Source: CAIWHR01 sp963724975 | GTDB taxonomy: Bacteria; Pseudomonadota; Gammaproteobacteria; Burkholderiales; Casimicrobiaceae | DNA length: 64,000 nucleotides | Direction: 5' to 3' | NCBI GenBank assembly: GCA_963724975.1 | Contig: CAVRXB010000001.1 | Coordinates: 124,001-188,000 of the forward strand | Shown here: positions 1 to 15,667 of the stretch, piece after piece | Layout of the letters: each line of letters begins with the position of its first letter | Numbering within the stretch: position 1 is the first letter of the stretch | Notes under the pieces: model-generated | The model's database searches: none | The model's input: the letters and a program-made list of their open reading frames with translations, nothing else | Told to the model about the DNA's origin: nothing | Translations under genes and position numbers: made by a program

Positions 1-2713
<2,713 letters not shown>

Positions 2714-2769
2714 GCGTTACTCCCGATTGATTCGTGTCGGAGCTGCAACTTCAATTCCTTGACCCGGCG

Positions 2770-6867
<4,098 letters not shown>

Positions 6868-7151
6868 TAACTTCTCCGGTTCGGTTTCACGCGGGGCCGG
6901 CGAAATCCGCCGGAACCCTCGAGGCGCATGGAGGTGCGCCGTTTGCTCGTCGACTGTTCCGCGGGCGCGTTGCACGCCCTGGCTTGGTGGTTGGCCGCTA
7001 CCAACCGCTGGCAGACGGTGGCGCCGATGCTCCGGCCCCACCCGACCATGCCTCGCTTCTGCAGTCGCTTCAGAAGACGAAGAGGAACGGACTTGGTCTG
7101 AAGTCCGCTCGTCTTCGCCTTCGCGAAGAGCCCCGAGGGGCAACTAACGTG
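6868..7151 (-). other. rplL-rpoB spacer with three consecutive hairpins
   Basis: This 284-base spacer has no gene. Read on the minus strand after the rplL stop, it holds a GCCCC/GGGGC stem (7130-7141), a seven-pair TCTTCGC/GCGAAGA stem (7112-7129) and a CGGACTT/AAGTCCG stem (7088-7107). The same spacer in enterobacteria carries a partial terminator and an RNase III cut that lower rpoBC relative to L7/L12. The hairpins seen here suit that role, but the function is inferred from position only. Confidence 0.5.
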
Positions 7152-7532
7152 TTACTTGATTTCTGCCTTCGCTCCGGCGTCTTCCAGCTTCTTTTTCGCC
7201 GCTTCGGCGTCAGCCTTGTTGACGCCTTCCTTCACCGGCTTCGGCGCGCCGTCGACGAGGTCCTTGGCTTCCTTCAAGCCGAGGCCCGTGAGCTCGCGCA
7301 CGGCCTTGATGACGTTGACCTTGTTGTCGCCGAACGACGAAAGCACGACGGTGAATTCCGTTTGCTCTTCGGCGGCTGCGGCAGGGGCTGCGCCCGCGGC
7401 GGGGCCGGCTACGGCAACTGCCGCGGCGGCGGACACGCCGAACTTGTCTTCCATCGCCTTGATGAGCTCGGAGAGCTCGAGGACGGTCATCGACGAGATC
7501 TTGTCGAGGATTTCGGTCTGGACTGCGGACAT
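7152..7532 (-). CDS. rplL: 50S ribosomal protein L7/L12
   Basis: Stalk protein of the large ribosomal subunit that recruits translation GTPases; 126 residues. It has the N-terminal dimerisation helices (residues 1 to about 33), an Ala/Gly/Pro hinge (about 34-55) and the C-terminal globular domain, including the conserved KVNVIKAVRELTGLGLKEAK helix-turn-helix-like segment. It follows rplJ by 53 bases in the classical L10-L7/L12 pair and precedes rpoB. The start at 7532 has an AGGAG-type site upstream. Confidence 0.98.
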   Translation of the reverse strand: MSAVQTEILDKISSMTVLELSELIKAMEDKFGVSAAAAVAVAGPAAGAAPAAAAEEQTEFTVVLSSFGDNKVNVIKAVRELTGLGLKEAKDLVDGAPKPVKEGVNKADAEAAKKKLEDAGAKAEIK

Positions 7533-7585
7533 GGTGTGCTCCTGGTTTCTAAAGTTTGAATAGGTTGCGGGAATGTCGTGGCTGC

Positions 7586-8110
7586 CTACGCCGCGGGCTT
7601 TGCATCGCGCACAGCCGCCAACGCCCGGACGAACTTGCTCGGAACTTCGTTGAGCGTTCGGACGAACTTGGCGATCGGCGCCTGCATCGTGCCCATCAGC
7701 TTGGCGATCAACTCGTCGCGCGAGGGCAGCGCCGCCAGCGCGGCAACGTCCTTGGCGGACATCACCTGGCCGGGTATCGCACCGCCCATGATCACGAACT
7801 TCTCGTTGCCCTTGGCGAAGTCGTTCAGGACCTTCGCCACGGCAACGGGGTCGACGCCGATGCCATACGCCAGCGGACCGACCATCTTGTCGGCCAGCGG
7901 GGCGAACGGCGATTCAGCGACGGCCCGGCGCACCAAGGTGTTCTTCACCACCCGGAAGTACACGCCGGAAGCCCTTGCCTTCGCGCGGAGAACGATCATG
8001 TCGGCGACTGCCATGCCGCGGTTCTGGGCCATGACGATGGCCTGAGCACCGGCGACCTGCTTCGCGACTTCCGCGACTACTGCCTGCTTCTGTTCCAGAT
8101 TAAGACCCAA
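7586..8110 (-). CDS. rplJ: 50S ribosomal protein L10
   Basis: L10 anchors the L7/L12 dimers on the ribosome and binds its own leader mRNA for autoregulation. The open frame could begin at 8170. The conserved N-terminus (GLNLEQKQAVVAEVAKQ), however, starts at a TTG codon at 8110, which is preceded by GGGAG six bases upstream. This gives 174 residues, the normal beta-proteobacterial length, and leaves the L10 leader RNA outside the gene. The use of TTG is unusual for such a highly expressed gene and deserves note. Next gene: rplL. Confidence 0.93.
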   Translation of the reverse strand: MGLNLEQKQAVVAEVAKQVAGAQAIVMAQNRGMAVADMIVLRAKARASGVYFRVVKNTLVRRAVAESPFAPLADKMVGPLAYGIGVDPVAVAKVLNDFAKGNEKFVIMGGAIPGQVMSAKDVAALAALPSRDELIAKLMGTMQAPIAKFVRTLNEVPSKFVRALAAVRDAKPAA

Positions 8111-8134
8111 AGTGGTCTCCCAAGTTGCCGGTGA

Positions 8135-8270
8135 CCTTGCGTCCAGGAGAATCCTGTCCGAGGGCACCATCTGCGTAGGACGCCTTGCTGCCGGCGATTA
8201 AATCCTTGCGGATTCCTACGGTCTTTGACGGCGCGCCGGGCGATGCCTTGCCCCGCAGACCCTCAAAAAA
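8135..8270 (-). ncRNA. L10 leader (ribosomal protein autoregulatory mRNA structure)
   Basis: In the 215-base rplA-rplJ gap the minus strand contains GTCAAAGACCGTAGG, then about 45 bases later CCTACGCAGATGG. The CCGTAGG/CCTACG arms and the flanking sequence are the signature of the L10 leader that binds the L10(L12)4 complex in other bacteria. The boundaries are approximate because I could not fold the RNA. Expected role: feedback repression of rplJ-rplL translation. Confidence 0.8.
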
Positions 8271-8325
8271 CATCCATGTATAAGCGCGCCGCGCGATAGA
8301 AGCAGGCACGTCGCGCTTTTGTCTG

Positions 8326-9054
8326 TTAGCCCGTTGCCTGTTGTTGCGTTAACGTTGAATGGTCGATCCGCACCCCGGCACCCATCGTGCTGGAGATGCT
8401 GATCTTCTTCATGTAGATGCCCTTGGTGCCGGCGGGCTTCGCCTTGTTGAGCGCTTCGATCAGCGCGAGCAGATTGGTCTTCAACTGCTCGGGCTGGAAC
8501 GACGCGCGACCGATCGTGCACTGGACGATGCCGCCCTTGTCGGTGCGGTACTGGACCTGGCCGGCTTTCGCGTTCTTCACCGCCGTAACCACGTCTGCGT
8601 TCACCGTGCCGACCTTCGGGTTCGGCATCAGGCCGCGCGGGCCAAGGATCTGGCCGAGCTGTCCCACGACGCGCATGGCGTCCGGCGAGGCAATCACGAC
8701 GTCGAACTCCATGAAGCCTTCCTTGATCTTTGCCGCCAAGTCGTCGAAGCCGACGATGTCGGCGCCTGCTTCCTGCGCGGCTTTCGCCTTGTCGCCTTGC
8801 GCAAACACCGCGACGCGGACGTTCTTCCCCGTGCCGGCCGGCAGCACAACCGAGCCGCGCACCGTCTGGTCGGATTTCTTCGCGTCGACGCCAAGGTTCA
8901 CGGCAACATCGACCGATTCGTCGAACTTGGCAACCGCTGTCTCCTTAACGAGTTTCAGCGCTTCGTCGACCGAATACGCCTTGTTGTGGTCGACCTTGCC
9001 GCGTACGACCTTCATCCGCTTCGAGAGCTTCGGGGCTTTCTGTTCGGCGGCCAT
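8326..9054 (-). CDS. rplA: 50S ribosomal protein L1
   Basis: L1 stalk protein, 242 residues, and known in other bacteria as the autogenous repressor of rplKA. The start chosen is the ATG at 9054, with a GAAGGAG site about ten bases upstream, in preference to a GTG two codons earlier. Conserved stretches include the DQTVRGSVVLPAGTGK segment, GPRGLMPNPKVGTV and the C-terminal SSTMGAGVRID. It begins two bases after the rplK stop, so the two are translationally linked. Confidence 0.97.
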   Translation of the reverse strand: MAAEQKAPKLSKRMKVVRGKVDHNKAYSVDEALKLVKETAVAKFDESVDVAVNLGVDAKKSDQTVRGSVVLPAGTGKNVRVAVFAQGDKAKAAQEAGADIVGFDDLAAKIKEGFMEFDVVIASPDAMRVVGQLGQILGPRGLMPNPKVGTVNADVVTAVKNAKAGQVQYRTDKGGIVQCTIGRASFQPEQLKTNLLALIEALNKAKPAGTKGIYMKKISISSTMGAGVRIDHSTLTQQQATG

Positions 9055-9056
9055 GA

Positions 9057-9491
9057 TCACTTCACTCCTTCGACCGTGATGCCCATGCTGCGCGCGCTGC
9101 CGGCGATCGTGCGCACGGCGGCGTCCATGTCGGCGGCGGTGAGATCGGGCATTTTCGTCTTCGCGATCTCTTCAGCCTGCGCTCGCGTCAGCTTCCCGAC
9201 TTTGTCGGTGTGCGGCTTCGGGCTGCCCTTGTCGACCTTGGCGGCTTTCATGATCAGCACCGTCGCCGGCGGCGTCTTCATCACGAACGTGAAGCTCTTG
9301 TCCGCGAACGCCGTGATCACGACGGGAATCGGCAAGCCCGGCTCGAGCTTTTGCGTCTGCGCGTTGAATGCCTTGCAGAATTCCATGATGTTCAAGCCGC
9401 GCTGGCCGAGCGCCGGCCCGATGGGCGGGCTCGGATTCGCCTTGCCCGCCGGCACCTGCAGCTTGATGAATCCGATGATTTTCTTCGCCAT
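9057..9491 (-). CDS. rplK: 50S ribosomal protein L11
   Basis: L11 of the GTPase-associated centre, 144 residues, full length. The N-terminal domain shows KLQVPAGKANPSPPIGPALG, and the C-terminal RNA-binding domain ends in GSARSMGITVEGVK. The CAGGAGACAGAG sequence before the ATG is a good ribosome site. It is followed at once by rplA. Confidence 0.98.
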   Translation of the reverse strand: MAKKIIGFIKLQVPAGKANPSPPIGPALGQRGLNIMEFCKAFNAQTQKLEPGLPIPVVITAFADKSFTFVMKTPPATVLIMKAAKVDKGSPKPHTDKVGKLTRAQAEEIAKTKMPDLTAADMDAAVRTIAGSARSMGITVEGVK

Positions 9492-9675
9492 CTCTGTCTC
9501 CTGGTGGGTTCAGACGGACGCAACTGCGTCCTCCCCGGTTAGATCAACAAAAGCGACGCGCTTTTGCTCTTTCAAGCCCCCACGTACAGCGCGGGCCTTC
9601 GTCCGCGTTAAGCGTCGCCGCCAGCGACGTCTTCAACGCGGACAGGTATTCCGTCACGCCCTCGGTGAGGAAATA
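9492..9675 (-). promoter_or_regulatory. nusG-rplK spacer / rplKA leader with hairpins
   Basis: This 184-base spacer carries two clear stems on the minus strand: CAAAAGCG/CGCTTTTG (about 9547-9565) and GGACGCA/TGCGTCC (about 9519-9534), the latter close to the rplK ribosome site. The usual location of the L1-binding feedback site is this leader, so the second stem is a candidate. I see no convincing promoter hexamers. Confidence 0.4.
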
Positions 9676-10233
9676 TCAAGCTTTCTCCACTTGCGAGAAA
9701 TCCAATTCCACCGGCGTCGACCGACCGAAGATCGTCACCGACACTCGCAGCTTGCTTTTCTCGTAGTTCACGTCCTCGACGTTGCCATGGAAGTCGGTAA
9801 ACGGCCCTTCCTTCACGCGCACCGCTTCGCCCGTCTCGAACAGCACCTTCGGACGCGGCTTCTCCACACCTTCCTGCACCTGCCGCAGGATCGCATCGAC
9901 TTCCTTCTGCGTGATTGGCGTCGGCCGGTTCGCAGTGCCGCCCACAAATCCCGTCACTTTCGGCGTGCTTTTCACGAGATGCCACGAGTCGTCGGTCATC
10001 TCCATCTCGACCAGCACGTAGCCGGGGAAGAACTTGCGCTCCGAAATCGCTTTCGCGCCCGCCTTCATCTCGACCACTTCCTCGACCGGGACCAGGATCT
10101 GGCCAAATTGGTCGGCAATATCCGACCGCTTGATCCGCTCGGCCAAGGCCCGCTGCACGCTTTTCTCGAACCCCGAGTAGGCGTGTACGACAAACCACTT
10201 CTTGTTGCCTTCGGCGGGACGTGCCGTGCTCAT
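9676..10233 (-). CDS. nusG: Transcription termination/antitermination factor NusG
   Basis: NusG binds RNA polymerase and couples it to Rho or the ribosome. It has 185 residues from the ATG at 10233. The NGN domain carries KKWFVVHAYSGFEKSV (about residues 11-26) and FFPGYVLVEMEM. The C-terminal KOW domain carries GEAVRVKEGPFTDFHG and ends VELDFSQVEKA. Its ATG overlaps the secE stop (ATGA), so the pair is translationally coupled, as in most bacteria. Confidence 0.98.
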   Translation of the reverse strand: MSTARPAEGNKKWFVVHAYSGFEKSVQRALAERIKRSDIADQFGQILVPVEEVVEMKAGAKAISERKFFPGYVLVEMEMTDDSWHLVKSTPKVTGFVGGTANRPTPITQKEVDAILRQVQEGVEKPRPKVLFETGEAVRVKEGPFTDFHGNVEDVNYEKSKLRVSVTIFGRSTPVELDFSQVEKA

Positions 10234-10580
10234 CCTTCCACCCGCCCGGTCAGAAGCCTCACGATCCACGCCAGCGTCGTGTCGATCGAGAACAGGAACA
10301 GCGCCATGATCGTCACGAACGCGAACACGATCGCCGTCGTCTGAATCGTCTCTTTGCGCGATGGCCACGAAACGCGTCCCGCCTCAGCCCACGCATCCTG
10401 CGCGAAGGCGAAAAATTCCTTGCCCGGCACCGACGTCCACGCGACGACACCCGCCGCGACGAGACCGCCCAGCACCATCAGCACGCGGAACACCAGCGCG
10501 GTGTCGGTGAACCAGTAATACGCCACCAATCCAGCCACCACGCATGCCACCGCCAGCACAATCTTTATCTTGTCGACCAT
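10230..10580 (-). CDS. secE: Preprotein translocase subunit SecE
   Basis: Small essential subunit of the SecYEG channel in the inner membrane. With the ATG at 10580 it has 116 residues and three predicted membrane segments: near 4-22, near 28-48, and the conserved C-terminal one after AEAGRVSWPSRKETIQTTA. A longer form starting at a GTG about 14 codons upstream cannot be excluded, because the ribosome site before the ATG is weak. It lies 51 bases after tRNA-Trp, the usual beta- and gammaproteobacterial arrangement. Confidence 0.93.
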   Translation of the reverse strand: MVDKIKIVLAVACVVAGLVAYYWFTDTALVFRVLMVLGGLVAAGVVAWTSVPGKEFFAFAQDAWAEAGRVSWPSRKETIQTTAIVFAFVTIMALFLFSIDTTLAWIVRLLTGRVEG

Positions 10581-10631
10581 CTGCCTGTCCGTAACCGGTG
10601 CTTCCACTGTCCGTGCCACGACAACGCATCG

Positions 10632-10707
10632 TGGCAGGCCAGGAGGGAATCGAACCCCCAACCTGCGGTTTTGGAGACCGCCGCTCTGCCAATTGAGCTA
10701 CTGGCCT
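10632..10707 (-). tRNA. tRNA-Trp (anticodon CCA)
   Basis: A 76-base cloverleaf read on the minus strand. It has the acceptor AGGCCAG/CTGGCCT, a D-loop with AGCTCAATTGGCAGAGC, the anticodon loop CTCCAAA and the T arm GGTTCGATTC. The 3' CCA is encoded. It is positioned immediately upstream of secE. Confidence 0.97.
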
Positions 10708-10756
10708 ACGATTTCTCCACCGCTCTGTCGTGCGCCCATGAGGCAGGCACCGTCGA

Positions 10757-10849
10757 GCTTAGGATGAAGCATGCGCTCGCCGATGCCCGCCCCATGGGCG
10801 CCGGCGGCGTCGTGCCGGCAGGCTTGCGGGCGCATGCTTCACCCTAAGC
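10757..10849. repeat. Long inverted repeat between tuf and tRNA-Trp
   Basis: Twenty-base arms GCTTAGGATGAAGCATGCGC (10757-10776) and GCGCATGCTTCACCCTAAGC (10830-10849) pair with a single mismatch around a GC-rich 53-base centre that has its own small palindromes. It sits 31 bases past the tuf stop. It could be a processing or attenuation structure after tuf, or a mobile palindromic element. No U-run follows the stem, so it is not a typical intrinsic terminator. Confidence 0.6.
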
Positions 10850-10880
10850 CCGCAGGCATTCCGGTTCCTCGCCGTTAGGT

Positions 10881-12071
<1,191 letters not shown>

Positions 12072-12125
12072 TGCTTGAGACTCCTAAGACGTCAATACTC
12101 AGTTGCGCTGCGCTGTCTTAATTCC

Positions 12126-12200
<75 letters not shown>

Positions 12201-12221
12201 TCGCAAAGCTTCGTCTTCGGG

Positions 12222-12310
12222 CTCCATGCTTCGTTGCTCGTCGAATTCCTTGCTTGTGTACGTCTCATGTACACGGCGCTTCGGAATTCTCCTCATGCCT
12301 CGCCTGGCAC
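12222..12310. repeat. Palindromic repeat element between tRNA-Thr and tRNA-Gly
   Basis: The centre is a large imperfect hairpin: GAATTCC and GTGTAC (12243-12261) pair with GTACAC and GGAATTC (12269-12289). The flanks on the minus strand, GCCAGGCGAGGC and GACGAGCAACGAAGCATGG, resemble the matching parts of the element at 40937-41098 (TCAGGCAAGGC and GACGAGCAACGCAGCGTGG). I infer a shared family of small palindromic repeats. Here the element sits inside the tRNA-tuf transcript. Confidence 0.55.
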
Positions 12311-12357
12311 CCGAATACTCGCTTTACGTTGCTAACGCTGTAGTGAATGTCCGATAC

Positions 12358-12431
12358 TGGAGCGGGTGAAGGGAATCGAACCCTCGTCGTAAGCTTGGAA
12401 GGCTTCTGCTCTACCATTGAGCTACACCCGC
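12358..12431 (-). tRNA. tRNA-Gly (anticodon TCC)
   Basis: A 74-base cloverleaf on the minus strand. Acceptor GCGGGTG/CACCCGC, D arm AGCTCAATGGTAGAGC, anticodon loop CTTCCAA, T arm GGTTCGATTCC, encoded CCA. Confidence 0.97.
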
Positions 12432-12523
12432 CTGCCGGACGCCGGAATTACCGAACAGCTCTGCCTCCGCCCCTGATCCCAATTGTTCTCCGCTGCCGCT
12501 TTCGTGACCGATCATCGTTGGGG

Positions 12524-12608
<85 letters not shown>

Positions 12609-12621
12609 GACGGAACAGGCG

Positions 12622-12651
12622 AGTATAGCAATTTGTGGGCCGAGCTGTCAA
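12622..12651 (-). promoter_or_regulatory. Sigma-70 promoter of the tRNA-Tyr/Gly/Thr-tuf transcript
   Basis: On the minus strand a perfect -35 TTGACA (12646-12651) is followed after 18 bases by TATACT (12622-12627). A TGC just before it forms an extended -10. Transcription would start roughly ten bases before tRNA-Tyr. This is the strongest promoter match I see in the window, which fits tRNA and tuf expression. Confidence 0.85.
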
Positions 12652-12726
12652 AACGCTGAAATTGCACGGGAATCGGACGTCCGGCGGCGCCTCAGCGGGA
12701 CTTTGCCGGGTCCCGAACGAAGCCCG

Positions 12727-14328
12727 ATGATCGCCTTCGATTACGTGATTGCGGGGGGCGGAACTGCGGGCTGCGTGCTCGCAAACCGCCTCTCCGCGGA
12801 TGGCCGTCACTCGGTATTGATGCTGGAGGCCGGGCCGCGCGATTCGTATCCTTGGATTCATATTCCGATCGGGTACGCAAAAACGATGTTCCATCCGGTC
12901 TATAACTGGTGTTTCAGGACCGAGCCCGACCCCGGAATGAACGGCCGGCAAGTCTATTGGCCGCGCGGCCGCACGTTGGGCGGATCGAGCGCGATCAACG
13001 GGCTCATCTACATCCGCGGCCAGCACGAGGACTACGACCACTGGGCCGCGCTCGGCAATCCCGGCTGGAGTCATGTGGAGGTGCTGCCGTATTTTCGCAA
13101 GCTCGAACACAACGTCCGCGGCGAAAATGCCTGGCATGGCGCGGAGGGCCCGCAATGGGCCTCCGACATCGGGACAAGGCACGAGCTCGTCGAGGCGCTG
13201 ATCCGGGCGGCCGCGGAGATCGGGATTCCGCGCAATGATGATTTCAACGGCGCAACGCAGGAAGGCGCCGGCTACTTCCAGCTGACCACACGTCGCGGCT
13301 TCCGTTGCTCGACCGCCGTTGCCTACCTGCGACCGGCGCGCCGGCGCGCGAACCTTTCCACCGCGACGAATGCGCAGGTGACGAAGATAACCTTCGACGG
13401 CCGGCGCGCGACAGGCGTCATCTACCAGCAGGACGGCGTCGAGCGTACGGTGACGGCGCGGCGCGAAGTCATCGTTGCAGCCGGATCGATCCAATCTCCG
13501 CAACTGCTGCAATTGTCGGGCATCGGGCCACCGGCGCTGCTCCAATCGTTCGGCATTCCGGTCGTGCATGCGCTTCCCGGCGTCGGCGAGAATCTGCAGG
13601 ATCATTTGCAGGCGCGCGTGATCTTCCGCTGCACGAAGCCGATCACGACCAATGACACGCTCAACTCCTGGTGGCGGACGTTCGCGATGGGCGCGCAGTA
13701 TCTGCTCGCCCGCACGGGACCGATGGCGGTCGGCATCAACCAAGGCGGCATATTTGCGCGCACCGATCCCGCACTGACGCGTCCCGATGTCCAATTCCAT
13801 TTCGCCACGCTGTCGTCGGACATGGCAGGATCCCCGGTGCACACATTCCCCGGATTCACGATGTCCGTTTGCCAGCTCCGACCGGAATCGCGCGGTCATG
13901 TGCGCATCAAGTCGCCGGACCCGATGGCGGCGCCCGCAATGCAGCCGCACTACCTGTCGACGCCGACGGACCGCGCGACGCTGGTCGCCGGCATTAGGCT
14001 CGCGCGGCGATTGGCGGCGACCGACGCGCTTTTTCCGTACGTCGCCGGTGAATACATGCCCGGTCCGCGGGCCGAAGACGACGAAGACCTGCTCGAATTC
14101 GCGCGCGCCAGCGGCGCCACGATCTTCCACCCTTCCGGTACCTGCAAGATGGGCCCCCCAGCGGACGCGCTCGCGGTCGTCGATGCACAATTGCGCGTAC
14201 ACGGGATCGATAGCCTGCGCGTCGTCGATTGCGGCATCATGCCCACGCTCGTTTCCGGGAACACGAACGCTCCGGTCATCATGATCGCGGAAAAGGCGGC
14301 GGATATGATCCTGCGTAACGCTGCCTGA
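12727..14328 (+). CDS. GMC-family FAD-dependent oxidoreductase (choline/alcohol dehydrogenase-like)
   Basis: It has 533 residues from the ATG at 12727; the open frame upstream crosses tRNA-Tyr and is not coding. The N-terminal FAD-binding Rossmann motif is VIAGGGTAGCVLANRL (about residues 7-22). The GMC signature follows as GRTLGGSSAINGLIYIRG (about 89-106). The second signature is GSIQSPQLLQLSGIGPP. The C-terminal catalytic part has HPSGTCKMG and the closing NTNAPVIMIAEKAADM. Family members oxidise primary alcohols using FAD and pass electrons to quinones. The next gene is an iron alcohol dehydrogenase, so the pair may act on the same alcohol or hydroxy acid. The substrate is unknown. Confidence 0.9.
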   Translation: MIAFDYVIAGGGTAGCVLANRLSADGRHSVLMLEAGPRDSYPWIHIPIGYAKTMFHPVYNWCFRTEPDPGMNGRQVYWPRGRTLGGSSAINGLIYIRGQHEDYDHWAALGNPGWSHVEVLPYFRKLEHNVRGENAWHGAEGPQWASDIGTRHELVEALIRAAAEIGIPRNDDFNGATQEGAGYFQLTTRRGFRCSTAVAYLRPARRRANLSTATNAQVTKITFDGRRATGVIYQQDGVERTVTARREVIVAAGSIQSPQLLQLSGIGPPALLQSFGIPVVHALPGVGENLQDHLQARVIFRCTKPITTNDTLNSWWRTFAMGAQYLLARTGPMAVGINQGGIFARTDPALTRPDVQFHFATLSSDMAGSPVHTFPGFTMSVCQLRPESRGHVRIKSPDPMAAPAMQPHYLSTPTDRATLVAGIRLARRLAATDALFPYVAGEYMPGPRAEDDEDLLEFARASGATIFHPSGTCKMGPPADALAVVDAQLRVHGIDSLRVVDCGIMPTLVSGNTNAPVIMIAEKAADMILRNAA

Positions 14329-14356
14329 ACCGCGATTCGCCACCAAGGAAAGCACG

Positions 14357-15667
14357 ATGCCCTGCTGCCACGCCGATTTCGCCGCCGTCGAAGGCAGCGA
14401 CCGCGGTTTCACCGTCGGCATGCCGACGTTCACGTTCGGCGCCGGCGTCCTCGCCGAAGCCGGCGACAGCGCGCGCGAGCTCGGCCTCAAGCGCGTCGCG
14501 CTTTTCACCGACCCGCGCATGGCGCGAAGCGAATACGTTGCGACGGTGCGAGCTTCGCTCGCCGCGGCGCAGGTCGACTGTGCCGTCTACGACGACGTCT
14601 CCATCGAACCAACCGACGCGTCGTTCAAGGACGCGGCGCGCTTCGCGACCGAAGGCCGGTTCGACGGTTACGTCTCCGTCGGTGGCGGCTCCGTGATGGA
14701 CACGTGCAAGGCGGCAAATCTCTACGCGTCGCAGCCCGCCGAATTCATGACCTACGTCAATGCGCCGATCGGCGCCGGGCAAAAAGTCCCGGGCGCGGTG
14801 AAGCCGCACATTGCTTGCCCGACAACTTCAGGGACGGGATCGGAGACGACCGGTATCGCGATCTTCAACCTCCGTTCGCTGAACGCAAAGACAGGCATCA
14901 TCTCGCGCCGGTTGATCCCGGACGTCGCGCTGATCGACCCGACAGTCACCGCATCATTGCCGAGAAATGCGATCGCGGCAACGGGATTCGACTGCATGAG
15001 CCATGCGCTCGAATCGCTGACCGCGCGCGCCTACCCGCGGCGCCTCAATCCGGCGCACGGCGTAAATCGCCCGGTCTCGCAAGGTGCGAACCCGTTTTCG
15101 GACATGCTCGCCGCCGAGGCACTCAACAGCGTCGGCAAATTTCTTGTCCGCGCGGTGAACGATGCCACGGATTCCGAGGCGCGCACGGAGATGATGTATG
15201 CGGCGATGCTGGCCGGCATCGCCTTCAACGCGGCGGGATGCCATTTGCCGCATGGATTGTCCTACGCGGTGTCCGGTCTCACCAAGGACTGGCACGTCGA
15301 CGGCTATCCGGACGGCAAGACGCTCGTGCCGCATGGAATGGCGGTCGTGCTCAACAATCCGTCGGTATGGCGCTTCACTGCGCCGTGCTGCCCGAAGCGC
15401 CACTTGCATGGTGCCCGCTGCCTCGGTGCGAAGAGCGACGACGCGGATGCCGCCGACGCCGGCGAAGTACTGGCTGGGCGCGTCATCGAGCTGATGCGCG
15501 CCACGGCGATGCCGAACGGGCTTGCCGCGCTCGGCTTCGATGACGGTCAAATCAGCGCGCTCGCGACCGGCGCCGAGCCGCAATATCGCGTGATTCGCAA
15601 CGCACCGAAGGACGTCGGGCGCGGCGATCTCGAAGCGCTGTTTCGGGCCGCGCTCACGTACTGGTAA
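14357..15667 (+). CDS. Iron-containing alcohol dehydrogenase, hydroxyacid-oxoacid transhydrogenase (HOT) type
   Basis: It has 436 residues. The N-terminal nucleotide-binding domain carries GGGSVMDTCKAA, and CPTTSGTGSETT is the family's phosphate- and metal-proximal segment. The metal-binding helices include GFDCMSHALE, AGCHLPHGLSYAV and VPHGMAVV, which supply the usual Asp/His iron ligands. Length and insertions fit the ADHFE1/HOT class, which converts 4-hydroxybutyrate with 2-oxoglutarate, more than the shorter butanol dehydrogenases. It starts 28 bases after the GMC oxidoreductase and converges on phoR, with a 14-base overlap of the two 3' ends. The exact substrate is inferred only at class level. 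Confidence 0.88.
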   Translation: MPCCHADFAAVEGSDRGFTVGMPTFTFGAGVLAEAGDSARELGLKRVALFTDPRMARSEYVATVRASLAAAQVDCAVYDDVSIEPTDASFKDAARFATEGRFDGYVSVGGGSVMDTCKAANLYASQPAEFMTYVNAPIGAGQKVPGAVKPHIACPTTSGTGSETTGIAIFNLRSLNAKTGIISRRLIPDVALIDPTVTASLPRNAIAATGFDCMSHALESLTARAYPRRLNPAHGVNRPVSQGANPFSDMLAAEALNSVGKFLVRAVNDATDSEARTEMMYAAMLAGIAFNAAGCHLPHGLSYAVSGLTKDWHVDGYPDGKTLVPHGMAVVLNNPSVWRFTAPCCPKRHLHGARCLGAKSDDADAADAGEVLAGRVIELMRATAMPNGLAALGFDDGQISALATGAEPQYRVIRNAPKDVGRGDLEALFRAALTYW

